64,000 nt of DNA from Herbaspirillum sp. SJZ106 (GCF_006715495.1 NZ_VFNI01000002.1:806001-870000); one strand, 5' to 3'; counted from the stretch's first letter, positions 8,821-21,213 are shown. Notes: a model not told the origin generated them from the sequence alone. Translations and numbers: made by a program.

Positions 8821-9822
8821 ATGAAGGCATTCATCATCAAACGCTATGGCCGCAATAACCGTCTGCATCCTGCCGACATGCCGGAGCCGGATGTGCGTGA
8901 CGATGATGTATTGGTCCAAGTCCACGCCGCAGGCGTCAATCTGCTTGATGCCAAAATCAGGAACGGAGAATTCAAACTCATTTTGCCCTATGGATTGCCT
9001 TTGATTTTAGGTAACGATGTGGCTGGCGTGGTGATCAAGACAGGGGCCAAGGTAAGCCGCTTCAAGCCCGGGGATGAAGTCTATGCCCGCCCAGACAAAG
9101 ACAGGATCGGCACATTCGCTGAGTTCATCTCGATGAATGAAAAAGACGTTTCCTTGAAACCGGAATCGATCTCGATGGAAGAAGCCGCCTCGCTGCCGCT
9201 GGTCGGTTTAACTGCGTGGCAGGCGTTGGTCGAAAAAGCGGGATTGAAGAAGGGGCAGAAGGTCTTCATCCAGGCCGGCTCCGGCGGGGTTGGGACATTT
9301 GCCATCCAGCTGGCGAAGCACCTGGGCGCAACGGTGGCGGCCAGTACCAGTGCCGCCAATGCAGATTGGGTGAGGCGCCTTGGCGCAGATATTGTGATCG
9401 ACTACAAGCAGGATGACGTTGAAAAGATCTTGTCGGACTATGACGTTGTCTTGCATAGCCAGGACGGCAAGACGATGGAGAAATCCATGCGCATCCTGAA
9501 AAAGGGCGGGAGATTGATCTCCATCTCCGGGCCGCCGGATTCGGATTTTGCAAAAGAGATCGGGGCTTCGTGGCTGGTCGCATCGATCATGCGAGTTTTA
9601 AGCTTTGGCGCCAAAAGAAAGGCAAGGCAGCGCAATGTCAATTTTTCATTTCTTTTCATGCGGGCCAATGGCGAACAATTGAAAAGAATTGCGTCGCTGG
9701 TTGATTCCGGCGCGATACGTCCGGTCGTGGATAAAGTCTTTGCGTTCGACGCGGCCAATGATGCGCTGGATTATGTCGAGGCCGGACGTGCCAAGGGCAA
9801 GGTCGTTATCAAGGTCAAATAG
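8821..9822 (+). CDS. Zinc-independent alcohol dehydrogenase / quinone oxidoreductase-like (MDR) protein
   Basis: The 333-residue product is a medium-chain reductase of the QOR type, lacking the zinc ligands of alcohol dehydrogenases. It has a GroES-like N-terminal fold (DDVLVQVHAAGVNLLDAKIR near 28-47), the family segment GNDVAGVV and a Rossmann motif AGSGGVG at 152-158. These enzymes reduce quinones or enones with NADPH. ATG 8821 is preferred because the family N-terminus MKAFIIKRYG begins there; the frame extends further upstream without homology. Codon use is slightly less GC-rich than neighbours, with more Lys and Ile, a hint of separate origin. It may belong to the TetR-SDR group. Confidence 0.88.
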   Translation: MKAFIIKRYGRNNRLHPADMPEPDVRDDDVLVQVHAAGVNLLDAKIRNGEFKLILPYGLPLILGNDVAGVVIKTGAKVSRFKPGDEVYARPDKDRIGTFAEFISMNEKDVSLKPESISMEEAASLPLVGLTAWQALVEKAGLKKGQKVFIQAGSGGVGTFAIQLAKHLGATVAASTSAANADWVRRLGADIVIDYKQDDVEKILSDYDVVLHSQDGKTMEKSMRILKKGGRLISISGPPDSDFAKEIGASWLVASIMRVLSFGAKRKARQRNVNFSFLFMRANGEQLKRIASLVDSGAIRPVVDKVFAFDAANDALDYVEAGRAKGKVVIKVK

Positions 9823-10351
9823 ATGCGCCGCGGGGCGGCAGCCGCAAGAGGCCGTCAGCCCCGGATGGCGGCGCACTTTCCGCGGTCCCGGCCCCGCTCC
9901 TGCCCGTCATGATGAGCGGCCTTGTCGGCTTGCCAAGAACGCGGGACAGGGAATCGGCTTTCGCAGACAGGCGCATTCCCGCCGCGCCAAATGATATCGA
10001 TTAGGGCATTAAGCCCGCGATTTAATTCATTGGAAAGACATCCCCCGAATATTTAATATTCATCCCGGCCTCGCTTTGTCGAGTGGCCTCGGGGGAGGTG
10101 GCGCACGTGTCGAGCCAGGACGCATTTCACTCCTGCTGATGAAATGGGGGCCGGTCGTCTCCACGAGATCCCCATTCCTTAACGCCGGTATCGCATCTCC
10201 TCCTGGCGCTTCCGACGGTCACACCCAGGTTCGTGTGCGCGCGATCCGGCATTTCGCCACCAATGACCGGATCCGGTTTCGATATCGCTTCGCTGTCGAT
10301 CCGTTCCTCCCCCCCAAAAAAAAACGATACAAACCGGAATTTGAGGATGAC
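9823..10351. other. Intergenic region upstream of the chemotaxis receptor gene
   Basis: No gene is convincing in these 529 bases. A perfect 7-base inverted repeat with one central base (GAATATT, T, AATATTC) lies at 10047-10061. Runs of seven C and nine A occur at about 10309-10324, shortly before the receptor start. The frame of the receptor stays open through part of this region but shows no receptor-like sequence before its ATG at 10352. Confidence 0.5.
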
Positions 10352-11899
10352 ATGAACTGGTTTTTGAATCTGAATATCGCAAGAAAACTCGCCTTTTCCT
10401 TCGGCCTGATGATCGCCTTGACGGTGATGGTCGGCTTGTTCTCCGTCAGCCAGCTCAAGGAAGTGAACAAGGCATCGGCGGAAATCGTCAGCAAATGGAT
10501 GCCCTCGATCGAAGCGGCCAGGGAGATACAACGTTCGCTGCCGCTCATGCGCATCGCCGAGCTGGAGTTGGTGACGGCGGTGCAACCGGCTGAGCGCGCT
10601 GCCGCCAACCAGGCCATCCAGGCGCGCCTGGGCATGCTTGCCAAGCAGCGCGCCATTTACGAGCAGCGCATCTCGGAACCGGAAGAGAAAACCCAATACG
10701 CGCAGTTCAGCAAGAGTTTCGCCGCGTATGTCGAGATGGACAAGCAATTGTCCGAGATGGCGGCCAATCAGCAATACGACGAGACGCGGGCCTTGTTCAA
10801 CGGCGAATCCGGCAAAGTGTTCCGCAGCATGGTGGCCAATCTTGAGGCGATCGTGAAAATCAACGGCGAAGGCAGCGCGCGCGCCGACCGGGCCGCGTAT
10901 CGCGTATATACCGTGGCCGAGATCTGGATCTTCGGCTTGCTGGGCGCCACCGTCTTGATCGCATGCGTGCTGGCGTTTGCCGTGGGGCGCAATGTGTCTC
11001 GTCCGCTCAAGGCGGCGGTCGAGGTGGCGCAACGGGTGGCCAGGGGAGATTTGACGGTGTATATCCGGCCCAGGGGGCGCGACGAGACCGGCCGTTTGAT
11101 GGAAGCGCTGCGCGCGATGAACGAGAGCCTGCGCAATATCGTCAGCGAAGTGCGCCAGCGCACCGACACCATCGGCACGGCCACGTCCGAGATTGCCAGC
11201 GGCAACCTCGATTTGTCCTCGCGCACCGAGCAGCAGGCCGGCTCGCTGGAAGAGACCGCCTCGGCGATGGAACAGCTGACCTCCACCGTCAGGCAAAACG
11301 CCGACAACGCGCGCCAGGCCAACCAGTTGGCCGAATCGGCCTCCGACGTAGCGATCCAGGGCGGCAGCGTGGTCGGCCAGGTGGTGCAGACCATGGAAGG
11401 CATCACCGAGAGCTCGCGCAAGATTGCCGACATCATCGGTGTGATCGACGGTATCGCCTTCCAGACCAATATCCTGGCGCTCAATGCCGCCGTCGAAGCG
11501 GCGCGCGCCGGCGAGCAGGGGCGCGGCTTCGCGGTGGTGGCGTCGGAGGTGCGTTCGCTGGCGCAACGTTCGGCCGCGGCCGCCAGGGAGATCAAGGCGC
11601 TGATCGACGATTCCGTGGAGAAGGTGGGCGCCGGCAGCAAGCTGGTCGAACAAGCCGGCGCGACCATGACCGAGGTAGTCGCCAGCGTCAGGCGCGTGAC
11701 CGGCATCGTCGGCGAAATCACGGCCGCTACGCAAGAACAGAGCAGCGGGCTCAATGAGGTCAACCAGGCCATCGCCCAGATGGACCAGACCACCCAACAG
11801 AACGCGGCATTGGTCGAACAGGCCGCCGCCGCGGCCGATTCATTGAAAGGGCAAGCCAGCGAGCTGGCGCTGGTGGTCGGGACCTTCAAGCTCGGATGA
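10352..11899 (+). CDS. Methyl-accepting chemotaxis protein
   Basis: The 515-residue receptor has a first membrane helix (about 13-32) and a periplasmic four-helix-bundle sensor of about 155 residues. A second membrane helix (about 191-213) follows, then a HAMP linker and a cytoplasmic signalling domain. The hairpin tip that contacts CheA and CheW is intact: [19 protein letters not shown]. The start is fixed by TGAGGATGAC before ATG and by the membrane helix beginning at once. It ends GTFKLG without a CheR/CheB docking pentapeptide. No che genes are nearby, so it is an orphan receptor of unknown ligand feeding the main chemotaxis array. Confidence 0.95.
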   Translation: MNWFLNLNIARKLAFSFGLMIALTVMVGLFSVSQLKEVNKASAEIVSKWMPSIEAAREIQRSLPLMRIAELELVTAVQPAERAAANQAIQARLGMLAKQRAIYEQRISEPEEKTQYAQFSKSFAAYVEMDKQLSEMAANQQYDETRALFNGESGKVFRSMVANLEAIVKINGEGSARADRAAYRVYTVAEIWIFGLLGATVLIACVLAFAVGRNVSRPLKAAVEVAQRVARGDLTVYIRPRGRDETGRLMEALRAMNESLRNIVSEVRQRTDTIGTATSEIASGNLDLSSRTEQQAGSLEETASAMEQLTSTVRQNADNARQANQLAESASDVAIQGGSVVGQVVQTMEGITESSRKIADIIGVIDGIAFQTNILALNAAVEAARAGEQGRGFAVVASEVRSLAQRSAAAAREIKALIDDSVEKVGAGSKLVEQAGATMTEVVASVRRVTGIVGEITAATQEQSSGLNEVNQAIAQMDQTTQQNAALVEQAAAAADSLKGQASELALVVGTFKLG

Positions 11900-11946
11900 C
11901 GGTGTTTGACCGGGCGCATGGCGGCCGTTGCTGGCAGCGCTGGATT

Positions 11947-11961
11947 GACCTGAATTAGGTC
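11947..11961. promoter_or_regulatory. Inverted repeat upstream of the ROK regulator operon
   Basis: GACCT and AGGTC flank five bases (GAATT), 57 bases before the regulator start, preceded by TT to make a possible -35 TTGACC. It is a candidate operator for autoregulation by the ROK protein; only the repeat itself is seen. Confidence 0.4.
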
Positions 11962-12018
11962 TAAGTTACGACTTGATAAGCCAAAGCCGACCACATAGTA
12001 TTCCTGCAAGCGTCCGAC

Positions 12019-13247
12019 ATGAGGCGCTACGACCGGAGACAAATCTTGGCACGCTGGCACAACTGCGGCACGGAAGACCTCGACGTCTTGCAGACCATCT
12101 TCTGGTCGGCCGGCGCATCGCGCAACGCGCTGGCGCAGCGGCTGGCCTATTCCAAGAGCAAGGCCAACGCCATGGTGGCGGCCTTGCTGGACGAGGGCTT
12201 GCTCGACGAGGTGGGGCTGCAGGAATCGTCCGGCGGCCGTCGCGCCGAGACCTTGCGCCTGAGCGAGACGCTGGGCGTGGTGATCGGCGTCGACCTGGGC
12301 GCCACCAGCATGCAGGTGGCCGTCATGCGGCCGGACATGGCCGTGCTGGCGCGCCACCGCGAACCCATCGACGTGCGCCAGGGGCCGGGCGTGATCCTGG
12401 CGCGGCTGCGCGGCCTGATGCGGGAGTTGCTCACGCGCTGCCGACGGCCGGCGACACAGCTCATCGCCATCGGCGTGGGCGTGCCGGGACCGGTGGACTT
12501 CGCCAGCGGCCAGCTGGTCAATCCGCCGCTGATGCCCGACTGGGACGGTTTTTCCATCCGCGATTACCTGCGCGAGGCGTTCGCCGCGCCGGTGTTCGTG
12601 GACAACGATGTCAACTTGATGGCGCTCGGCGAAATGTACCGGCTGCAGCGCAACCTGCCCAATTTCCTGGTTATCAAGGTCGGCACCGGCATCGGTTGCG
12701 GCATCGTATGCCACGGCCAGGTCTACCGCGGCGCCAACGGCTCGGCCGGCGATGTCGGCCATATCTGCGTGGACCAGGCCGGCCCGCGTTGCCACTGCGG
12801 CAACCAGGGTTGCGTGGAGGCGATGGCGGCGGCGCCGGCGATGGCCCGCATGGCGGTGCAGGCCGCGCAGCGCGGCGAGAGCGCGTTGCTGGCCAAACGC
12901 CTGCAGGCGACCGGCGCGCTGACGCTGGAAGACGTGGCCCAGGCCAGCCGGGCCGGGGATGTGGCGGCCAATGCCATCATCCAGCGCGCGGGCAACCTGG
13001 TGGGGCAGATGCTGGCTTCGGTGGTCAATTTCTTCAATCCTTCGCACGTGTTCATCGCCGGGCGGGTCGCCGACATGGGGCCGCTGTTCCTGGCCTCGGT
13101 GCGCCAGAGCGTGTACCACCGCTCGCTGGCGCTCTCCACCCGCCACCTTGAGATTCAGTACGCGCCCCTGGCCGACGATGCCGGCGTGGTGGGCGCGGGG
13201 GTGCTGGCCATGCAGCAGAGCATGGCCAGCGCCGCGGGAGATGCGCC

Positions 13248-13251
<4 letters not shown>
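12019..13251 (+). CDS. ROK-family transcriptional regulator (NagC/XylR type)
   Basis: This 410-residue protein combines an N-terminal winged helix (about residues 20-75, ALAQRLAYSKSKANAMVAAL) with a ROK sugar-kinase-fold domain. GVDLGATSM is the phosphate-loop-like segment, and GDVGHI with CHCGNQGCVEAM forms the ROK zinc site. ROK regulators sense sugars or sugar phosphates and release DNA. It is the first gene of the operon, and its stop codon overlaps the ATPase start in an ATGA arrangement. The operon's inducer is therefore probably the transported sugar. Confidence 0.92.
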
Positions 13252-14715
<1,464 letters not shown>

Positions 14716-14735
<20 letters not shown>

Positions 14736-15744
14736 AAACGCCGCCGCCGCGCGCCCCGGCGGCAGTCCCCGCACCGCCGCCATGTCCGCCTGGTGGAGCC
14801 GGCTGCACGGCTTTGGGCCGATCATCGGCCTGGTGCTGTTGTGCATTGCCGGCACCCTGCTCAACAGTAATTTCGCCACCTACGACAACGTGATGAACGT
14901 GCTCACGCGCACCGCCTTCATCGGCATCATCGCGGTGGGCATGTGCTTCGTCATCATTTCCGGCGGCATCGACTTGTCGGTGGGCTCGATGGCGGCGTTG
15001 ATCGCGGGCTCGGTGATCCTGTTCATGAACGCCATGGCGCCCGTGCTGGGTTCGCCCATCGCGGCCGTGGCCGCGGGCATGCTGCTGGCGGTGGCGCTGG
15101 GGGCGGTGTTCGGGCTGGTGCACGGCCTGCTCATTACCAAGGGGCGCATCGAGCCTTTCATCGTGACGCTGGGAACGCTGGGCATCTTCCGCGCCTACCT
15201 GACTTATTTTTCCAACGGCGGCGCCATCACGCTGGAGAACGACCTCTCCGACATCTACAGCCCGGTGTACTACGCCAATCTGCTGGGCGTGCCGGTGCCG
15301 GTGTGGGTGTTCCTGCTGGTGGCGCTGCTGGGCGGCGTGATCCTCAACCGCACCGCCTACGGCCGCTACGTGCAGGCGATCGGCTCCAATGAGCAGGTGG
15401 CGCAGTACGCCGCGGTGGATGTGCACAAGGTCAAGATCCTCACCTACATGCTGCTGGGCGTCTGCGTGGGCATCGCCACGCTGCTCTACGTGCCGCGCCT
15501 GGGATCGGCATCGCCGACCACCGGCCTGCTGTGGGAACTGGAGGCGATCGCCGCGGTGATCGTGGGCGGCACGGTGTTGAAGGGCGGCGCGGGCAGCATC
15601 GCCGGCACGGTGGTGGGCGCGATCCTGCTCTCGGTGATCAGCAACATCCTCAACCTGACCAGCATCATCAGCGTGTACCTGAACGCGGCGGTGCAGGGTT
15701 TCGTGATCATCGCGGTGGCCTTCATGCAGCGCGGCAGGAAGTGA
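14716..15744 (+). CDS. Sugar ABC transporter permease (RbsC type, CUT2)
   Basis: A 342-residue inner-membrane protein with 8-10 hydrophobic segments and the CUT2 permease signatures [28 protein letters not shown] and [20 protein letters not shown]. It forms the channel for the ATPase encoded just before it. The ATG at 14716 overlaps the ATPase gene; an internal ATG at 14782, closer to the first membrane helix, is an alternative start. A block of tandem repeats and a hairpin follow before the binding-protein gene. Confidence 0.93.
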
Positions 15745-15759
15745 AGCCGGGGCGTTCCC

Positions 15760-15824
15760 TGAATGATTTCCCTGAATGGTTTCCGTGAATGGTTTCCGTG
15801 ATCGGTTGCAGTTATCGGTTGCAG
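15760..15824 (+). repeat. Five tandem 13-base repeats between permease and binding-protein genes
   Basis: Consecutive units are TGAATGATTTCCC, TGAATGGTTTCCG, TGAATGGTTTCCG, TGATCGGTTGCAG and TTATCGGTTGCAG. The first three form one subtype and the last two another. They end 65 bases before the binding-protein ATG. They may be slippage-generated spacer or regulator binding sites; nothing in them is coding. Confidence 0.8.
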
Positions 15825-15845
15825 TTTGCAGTGTGTTCCCCAACC

Positions 15846-15866
15846 GGCCGGTTTGTCCGGCCTTTT
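15846..15866 (+). promoter_or_regulatory. Hairpin before the sugar-binding protein gene
   Basis: GGCCGG, a 5-base loop and CCGGCC are followed by TTTT. It resembles a weak terminator or an mRNA-stabilising stem placed 24 bases before the binding-protein start, where it could let this gene be expressed at a level different from the membrane components. Confidence 0.5.
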
Positions 15867-15889
15867 CATAAGACAACAGGAGACAACGC

Positions 15890-16870
15890 ATGAACAGCAA
15901 GCTTTCTTTGAGCCGCCGCCTGGCCCTGTCGGCCATGGGCGCCGCAGCGGCGCTGGCGCTGGCCGGGCCGGCCCTGGCGCAAGCCGACAAGGTAGTAGTC
16001 GGTGTCGCCATTCCGTCGGCTACGCACAGCTTCACGGCCGGTATCGTGTACTGGGCCAACCAGGCCAAGAAGGATCTGGAAAAGGCCCATCCGGGCCTGC
16101 GGGTCATCGTCAAGACCGCCGGCGGCGCGCCTGAGCAGGCCAACCAGTTGCAGGACCTGGTCACGGTCAACAAGATCACCACGCTGGTGGTCTTTCCCTT
16201 CGAATCGGCGGCGCTGACCAAGCCGGTGGCCCAGGTCAAGGCCAAAGGCGTCTATGTGACGGTGGTCGACCGCGGCCTGACAGACGCCAGCGCGCAGGAC
16301 GCCTATGTCGCCGGCGATAACACGGCCTTCGGCAAGATCCCGGCCGAGTACATCGCCAAGGCGCTCAACGGCCGTGGCAATGTGGTGGCCATGCGCGGCA
16401 TCGCCACCACGCTCGACAACGAGCGCATGGATGCCTTCAACGCCGTGCTCAAGCAGCATCCCGACATCAAACTGCTCGATGCCAAGTATGCCAACTGGAA
16501 CCGCGACGATGCCTTCAAGGTGATGCAGGACTACCTGACGCGCTTCCCGCAGATCGACGCCGTATGGGCCGCCGACGATGACATGGCGGTGGGCGCGCTC
16601 AAGGCCATCGAGCAGTCCAGGCGCAAGGACATCAAGCTGGTGTTCGGCGGCGCCGGCGCCAAGGGCATGATCAAGACGCTGATCGACGGCAGCAATCCGC
16701 TGATCCAGGCCAACGTGTCGTATAGCCCCAAGTTCATCTACGACGCCATCAAGCTCACCGCCGAGGCGCGCATCAAGGGCGACAAGCTGCCGCCCACGAC
16801 CATCATCCCTTCGGTGCTGATCACCAGGGACAACGCGAAGAGCTTCTATTTCCCGGACTCGCCGTTCTGA
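15890..16870 (+). CDS. Periplasmic sugar-binding protein (RbsB/PBP1 type)
   Basis: A 326-residue type I periplasmic binding protein with a signal peptide ([21 protein letters not shown], cleavage near residue 30). The mature part alternates Rossmann-like segments: [42 protein letters not shown] and [17 protein letters not shown]2 binding proteins of this kind capture ribose, xylose, inositol or similar sugars. GGAGACAAC precedes the ATG. It is the fourth gene of the operon, separated from the permease by 145 bases of repeats and a hairpin. Ligand unknown. Confidence 0.92.
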   Translation: MNSKLSLSRRLALSAMGAAAALALAGPALAQADKVVVGVAIPSATHSFTAGIVYWANQAKKDLEKAHPGLRVIVKTAGGAPEQANQLQDLVTVNKITTLVVFPFESAALTKPVAQVKAKGVYVTVVDRGLTDASAQDAYVAGDNTAFGKIPAEYIAKALNGRGNVVAMRGIATTLDNERMDAFNAVLKQHPDIKLLDAKYANWNRDDAFKVMQDYLTRFPQIDAVWAADDDMAVGALKAIEQSRRKDIKLVFGGAGAKGMIKTLIDGSNPLIQANVSYSPKFIYDAIKLTAEARIKGDKLPPTTIIPSVLITRDNAKSFYFPDSPF

Positions 16871-16881
16871 TGACCGGCCCG

Positions 16882-16906
16882 GTCCCGCTCCGATGCGGGG
16901 CGGGAC
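16882..16906 (+). promoter_or_regulatory. GC-rich hairpin after the binding-protein gene
   Basis: GTCCCGCTCC and GGGGCGGGAC pair (one G-T) around a 5-base loop, 12 bases after the binding-protein stop. No T-tract follows, so it is more likely a 3'-end stabiliser or attenuator than a full terminator. Confidence 0.45.
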
Positions 16907-16982
16907 GCTTTCCTCGCGCGGCGGCCGGGATCGGGCCGCGCGCTCAACGCATCGCGCAACACGCGCAACAGGAGTCCGGCAT

Positions 16983-17993
16983 ATGCCAAGACCCGTCACT
17001 CTTTTCACCGGCCAATGGGCCGACCTGCCCCTGGCAGAACTGGCGCCGCTGGCCCGGAAGATGGGCTACGACGGCCTGGAGCTGGCTTGCTGGGGCGACC
17101 ATTTCAATGTGCAGCAGGCGCTGGCGTCCGAGCAGTATGTCAAGGACCTGCGCGCGCTGCTGGCCCGGCACGGGCTGCAATGCCTGGCCATCGGCAACCA
17201 TCTCGTGGGGCAGGCGGTGTGCGACCGCATCGACGAGCGCCACCAGTCCATCCTGCCGTCCCATGTGTGGGGCGATGGCGACCCCGAAGGCGTGCGCCAG
17301 CGCGCCGCGCGCGAGCTGGCCGACACCGCGCTGGCCGCCGCCAGGTTCGGCGTGAAGACGGTCACCGGCTTCACCGGTTCCGCGATCTGGCATGCCATCT
17401 ATGCCTTCCCGCCGACCACGCAAGCCTACTGGGACAAGGGCTTTGCCGACTTCGCGCAGCGCTTTGGTCCAATCCTTGATGCATTCGAACGGCACGACAT
17501 CAACTTCGCGCTGGAAGTGCACCCGACCGAAATCGCCTTCGACATCGCCTCGGCCGAACGCGCCATCGCCGCGGTGAACGGGCACCGGCGCTTCGGCTTC
17601 AACTTCGATCCCAGCCACCTGGCCTACCAGGGCGTGGACTATGTGAAGTTCATCCGCCAGTTCGCCGGCCGCATCTACAACGTCCACATGAAGGATGTCT
17701 GGTGGGGCAAGGGCGATGGCAGCGTGGGCGTGTTCGGCGGCCACACCAGCTTCGGCGACGCCCGCCGGCATTGGGATTTCCGCAGCGTGGGGCGGGGCAT
17801 GGTCGATTTCGAATCGATCATCGTCGCCCTCAACGATATCGGCTACCAGGGGCCGCTCTCGGTGGAGTGGGAGGATAGCCGCATGGATCGCGTGCACGGC
17901 GCCACCGAGAGCGCGGCCTTTTGCCGGCGGCTCGATTTCAAGCCCGCGGCCGGCGCGTTCGACGCCGTGTTTGCCAGGGACCGGCAGGCCTGA
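16983..17993 (+). CDS. Sugar phosphate isomerase/epimerase-like TIM-barrel protein
   Basis: A 336-residue protein of the xylose isomerase-like / AP endonuclease 2 TIM-barrel family. Metal-ligand segments are visible as [12 protein letters not shown] (Glu), [13 protein letters not shown] (Asp, His), [11 protein letters not shown] (His) and [12 protein letters not shown] (Glu). It starts at ATG 16983 with CAGGAG upstream; a longer frame has no homologous N-terminus. Together with the oxidoreductase downstream it should convert the imported sugar, as in inositol-, keto-sugar- or 3-keto-glycoside-type routes. The substrate is unknown. Confidence 0.88.
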   Translation: MPRPVTLFTGQWADLPLAELAPLARKMGYDGLELACWGDHFNVQQALASEQYVKDLRALLARHGLQCLAIGNHLVGQAVCDRIDERHQSILPSHVWGDGDPEGVRQRAARELADTALAAARFGVKTVTGFTGSAIWHAIYAFPPTTQAYWDKGFADFAQRFGPILDAFERHDINFALEVHPTEIAFDIASAERAIAAVNGHRRFGFNFDPSHLAYQGVDYVKFIRQFAGRIYNVHMKDVWWGKGDGSVGVFGGHTSFGDARRHWDFRSVGRGMVDFESIIVALNDIGYQGPLSVEWEDSRMDRVHGATESAAFCRRLDFKPAAGAFDAVFARDRQA

Positions 17994-18039
17994 TCCGGCC
18001 GGACCGCCACGACGACCAACACCAACAAGGGCTCCAGGT

Positions 18040-19197
18040 ATGTCCAATCAAAGAAAACTACGCTACGCCATGGTGGGCGGCGGCCACGGCGCCTTCATCG
18101 GCGCCGTGCATCGCAAGGCCATGGCGCTGGATGGGCAGTTCGAGCTGGTGGCCGGCGCGCTCTCGTCCTCGCCTGAGCGCGCGCGCGAATCGGGCGCCGC
18201 GCTGGGCCTGGCGGACGGCCGCAACCATGGCAGTTGGCAGGAACTGCTGGCCGACGAGTTGCGCCGCGGCCCCGACGAGCGCATCGACCTGGTCAGCATC
18301 GTCACGCCCAACCATGTGCATCACCCGGTAGCGCTGGCCTTCGTGCAAGCGGGGTTCCATGTCGTGTGCGACAAGCCGCTGGTGCACACCGGAGCCCAGG
18401 CCGATGAGCTGGTGGCCGCGGTGCGCAAGGCCGGCACCGTGTTCGGCGTGACCTACAACTACACCGGCTACCCCATGGTGCGCGAAGCGCGCCACCTGGT
18501 GCGCAGCGGCGCGCTGGGCACGCTGCGCAAGATCGCCGTGGAATACAACCAGGGCTGGCTGGCCGCCGCGGTGGACGGCGGCAACAAGCAGGCCGACTGG
18601 CGGCTGGACCCGCTGCGCAGCGGCAGCGCCGGCACCATGGCCGACATCGGTTCGCATGCCGAGAACCTGGCCGCCACCGTCACCGGCCTGCGGCCGGACG
18701 CGCTGTGCGCCGATCTCACCGTTTTCGGTGCCGGCCGCCGCCTGGACGACGATGCGCAATTGCTGCTGCGCTATGCCGAAGGCGCGCGCGGCATCATCGT
18801 GGCGTCGCAAGTGGCGGCGGGACTGGAGAACGATCTGCGGCTGCAGGTCTCCGGCACACTGGGCACGCTGGTATGGCGCCAGGAGGAGCCGAACCAGCTG
18901 ATCCATTCCCCGCTGGACGGGCCGCGCCGCATCCTGACGCGCGGCTCGCCATGGCTGAGCGAATCGGCCCGGCGCGCGGGCCGGATTCCGGCCGGCCATC
19001 CCGAGGCTTTCATCGAAGCCTTTGCGAATGTCTACCTGGGCGTGGCGGCCGACATCCGCGCGCGCGCGGATGGCCGCGTCGCCGACCCGTTGGAGGCCGA
19101 CTACCCCCGCGTGGAAGACGGCAGGCAGGGCGTGCGCTTTATCGAGAAGGTGGTGGAGTCGGCAGCGAGCAGCCGGAAGTGGACGGCGCTGGGGTAA
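18040..19197 (+). CDS. Gfo/Idh/MocA-family NAD(P)-dependent oxidoreductase
   Basis: A 385-residue two-domain dehydrogenase. The N-terminal Rossmann motif is [11 protein letters not shown] (about 11-21), and [18 protein letters not shown] with CDKPLVHT supplies the Lys-Pro motif characteristic of the family. The Asp/His pair occurs in [11 protein letters not shown]. It oxidises or reduces a sugar or cyclitol hydroxyl. It is the last gene of the six-gene operon, 46 bases after the isomerase. The pairing of this fold with a TIM-barrel protein and CUT2 transporter fits catabolism of inositol or another unusual sugar; which one cannot be read from sequence. Confidence 0.9.
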   Translation: MSNQRKLRYAMVGGGHGAFIGAVHRKAMALDGQFELVAGALSSSPERARESGAALGLADGRNHGSWQELLADELRRGPDERIDLVSIVTPNHVHHPVALAFVQAGFHVVCDKPLVHTGAQADELVAAVRKAGTVFGVTYNYTGYPMVREARHLVRSGALGTLRKIAVEYNQGWLAAAVDGGNKQADWRLDPLRSGSAGTMADIGSHAENLAATVTGLRPDALCADLTVFGAGRRLDDDAQLLLRYAEGARGIIVASQVAAGLENDLRLQVSGTLGTLVWRQEEPNQLIHSPLDGPRRILTRGSPWLSESARRAGRIPAGHPEAFIEAFANVYLGVAADIRARADGRVADPLEADYPRVEDGRQGVRFIEKVVESAASSRKWTALG

Positions 19198-19283
19198 CTC
19201 CGGCTTGTCCGCCAGGCAGCGGCCATGCAACCCGGGAGCCATGCCGCGCCGTCCATATCGCCTATGAACGCGGTTGCGGATCG

Positions 19284-19949
19284 TCAGCCTTGCACGTCGC
19301 CCGCCAGGATGGCCCGGATTTGCTGTTCAAACACTTCCGGCGGTTGGCCTCCCGAGATCAGGTAGCGGTCGTTCACGACGATTGCCGGGACGCTGTTGAT
19401 GCCGCGCTGGACCCACAGCGCTTCTTCTTCCCGCACTTGTTGCCGGAACTGGTCCGATGCCAGCATCGCACCCGCCTCCATGCCATCCAGGCCGGCCTGC
19501 CGGGCGATATCGGCCAGCACATCCCGGTCTGCGATGTTCTTCCCATCGGTGAAATAGGCGGTGAACAGGGCTGCCTTGAGTGCCGCCTGTGCGCCCCTTT
19601 CTTGCGCCCAGGCCAATAGGCGATGGGCATCGAAGGTGTTGTAGACGAGGCTGGCATCGTCCCGGTTCATCGTGAAGCCGACCGCGGCCGCCCTGGCCCG
19701 GATCTGCTCGCGATTGGCGCGGGCCTGGTCGGCCGTGATGCCGTATTTTTCGGTGATGTGTTCGAGTTGGGACTGGCCTGCCGCGGGCAAGTTCGGGTTG
19801 AGTTCGAAGGGATGGAAGGCGATCTCGGTTTGCGCCGCCGGGCCGATGCGTTCGAGCGCGGTGTTGAGGCTGGCCAGGCCAATCGCGCACCAGGGGCATA
19901 CGATGTCGGAGACGAAGTCGATTTTCAGGGCGTTAGTCATATTAGTCAT
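19284..19949 (-). CDS. DsbA-family oxidoreductase (FrnE-like)
   Basis: A 221-residue thioredoxin-fold protein without signal peptide, carrying CPWC at Cys18-Cys21 and the cis-proline segment GINSVPAIVV. The long helical insertion and the motif HPFELNPNLP are typical of FrnE-type cytoplasmic DsbA-like proteins, which act in polyketide maturation or oxidative stress. It converges with the sugar operon end and shares no obvious operon. Confidence 0.9.
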   Translation of the reverse strand: MTNMTNALKIDFVSDIVCPWCAIGLASLNTALERIGPAAQTEIAFHPFELNPNLPAAGQSQLEHITEKYGITADQARANREQIRARAAAVGFTMNRDDASLVYNTFDAHRLLAWAQERGAQAALKAALFTAYFTDGKNIADRDVLADIARQAGLDGMEAGAMLASDQFRQQVREEEALWVQRGINSVPAIVVNDRYLISGGQPPEVFEQQIRAILAGDVQG

Positions 19950-20049
19950 GGTGGATGAGCCTCATGCGTGAGACCTGTGGACTGGTCGGCAGGTGGTGTT
20001 GATGAATGAGGCTATTGTAAATCCGATGCGCGGATGCCATGCGCGGATG

Positions 20050-21213
20050 TCATGCGGCGGCCCCGGCGGGGCATGTGCCGCCGGCCGGGGATGGGCAGGG
20101 CCATGGATACTCCAGCTGCAGCGCCACCAGGTCGGCGGTGCCATGCCCGTAGCGCGCTGCGATTGCCGTCAGGCTGGTGTCAAGCTGCTTGGCCGGAGGC
20201 GCGCCGGCGTCAAGCGGGACTACCAGGTCGGCGCGCGCTTCGTCCATCCGGGCATCGATATGCAAGTCCAGGCCGTCGCGGGTGGGCACCGAGGGGGACG
20301 CCCCCAATGCCAGCGCCCGGGAGCGATAGGTGCGGGACCATGGATCGGCCGCTAGCGCCAAGGCGATGCCATCCACGCCGGGCTCGGCCGGAATGCCGAT
20401 CGTTTCGTGCCGCCATACGGCGGCGCTGTTGGATAGCGCGTTCCAGACATGGGCGGCGCCCAGGCGGTAGCGGTCGCTGTCATGCGCGTCGCCATAGTCG
20501 GCCACGCCAAGGCTGGCTGCCAGCGCCTGGGCGGCGCCGCTGCCCCCGATCGCTTCCACCAGTTTCAGGGAAACCGGCAGGGAGGCGGATACACCCGTGG
20601 TGGTGACGATGCCGTGGTCGACAACGTAGCGGCGATGGGGCGTCCACCGCAGCGTCGGATGCCTGGAGCGCAACTCCCCGGCGGCATACCAGTGCGTGGT
20701 GGCGTTGCGGCCGTCCAGCAGGCCGGCCCGTCCCAGCACTTTGGCGCCCTCGCAAATTCCCGCGATGATGGCGCGTGACGCCGCCTGGCGTTTGAGCCAG
20801 TCGATGATGGGGCCTTTGCTGTCGTCGTGGTGGAAGGCGGGCACGATGACATAGTCGGCGCCCTCGGGATAGGCAAGGTCGAAGGCCGCGAGGGTGCTTT
20901 GCGCGGCGATGGCAAGCGCAGGCATCAGCGCAATGTTGCCGGGCTCGGGGGCGACCACGATGACCTCGGCCAGGCCCGAACGGGCCAGTACCGCTTGAGG
21001 GATCATGAGGTCGGTGGTTTCGGTTCCGCGATTGTCGGCAACGATGGCGACCAGCGGCCGCGCCCGTTTCGGCGGGCGCAAGGCCGACATCGGATCATCC
21101 CGGTCATTTGATGTTGATGCCGCATCCAGGCCTCGGCCGGGCGACGCCAATACAATAGTCGCCATCGACATGCCCAAGGCTGTCATCCCGGATAAGAATA
21201 ATCGTCTTTCCAT
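20050..21213 (-). CDS. Exported DJ-1/PfpI-family protein related to GlxA regulators
   Basis: The 387-residue product begins MERRLFLSG followed by a hydrophobic segment, which looks like a signal sequence with a twin-arginine-like start. A DJ-1/PfpI domain follows, with the nucleophile-elbow segment GICEGAKVLGRAGLLDG, where Cys occupies the usual position. It lacks the C-terminal AraC helix-turn-helix of GlxA proteins and instead ends in a long unassigned domain. It is divergent from, and clearly similar in this domain to, the AraC-type gene at 21276. Probably a duplicated sensor-like or hydrolase-like protein; activity unknown. Confidence 0.72.
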   Translation of the reverse strand: MERRLFLSGMTALGMSMATIVLASPGRGLDAASTSNDRDDPMSALRPPKRARPLVAIVADNRGTETTDLMIPQAVLARSGLAEVIVVAPEPGNIALMPALAIAAQSTLAAFDLAYPEGADYVIVPAFHHDDSKGPIIDWLKRQAASRAIIAGICEGAKVLGRAGLLDGRNATTHWYAAGELRSRHPTLRWTPHRRYVVDHGIVTTTGVSASLPVSLKLVEAIGGSGAAQALAASLGVADYGDAHDSDRYRLGAAHVWNALSNSAAVWRHETIGIPAEPGVDGIALALAADPWSRTYRSRALALGASPSVPTRDGLDLHIDARMDEARADLVVPLDAGAPPAKQLDTSLTAIAARYGHGTADLVALQLEYPWPCPSPAGGTCPAGAAA

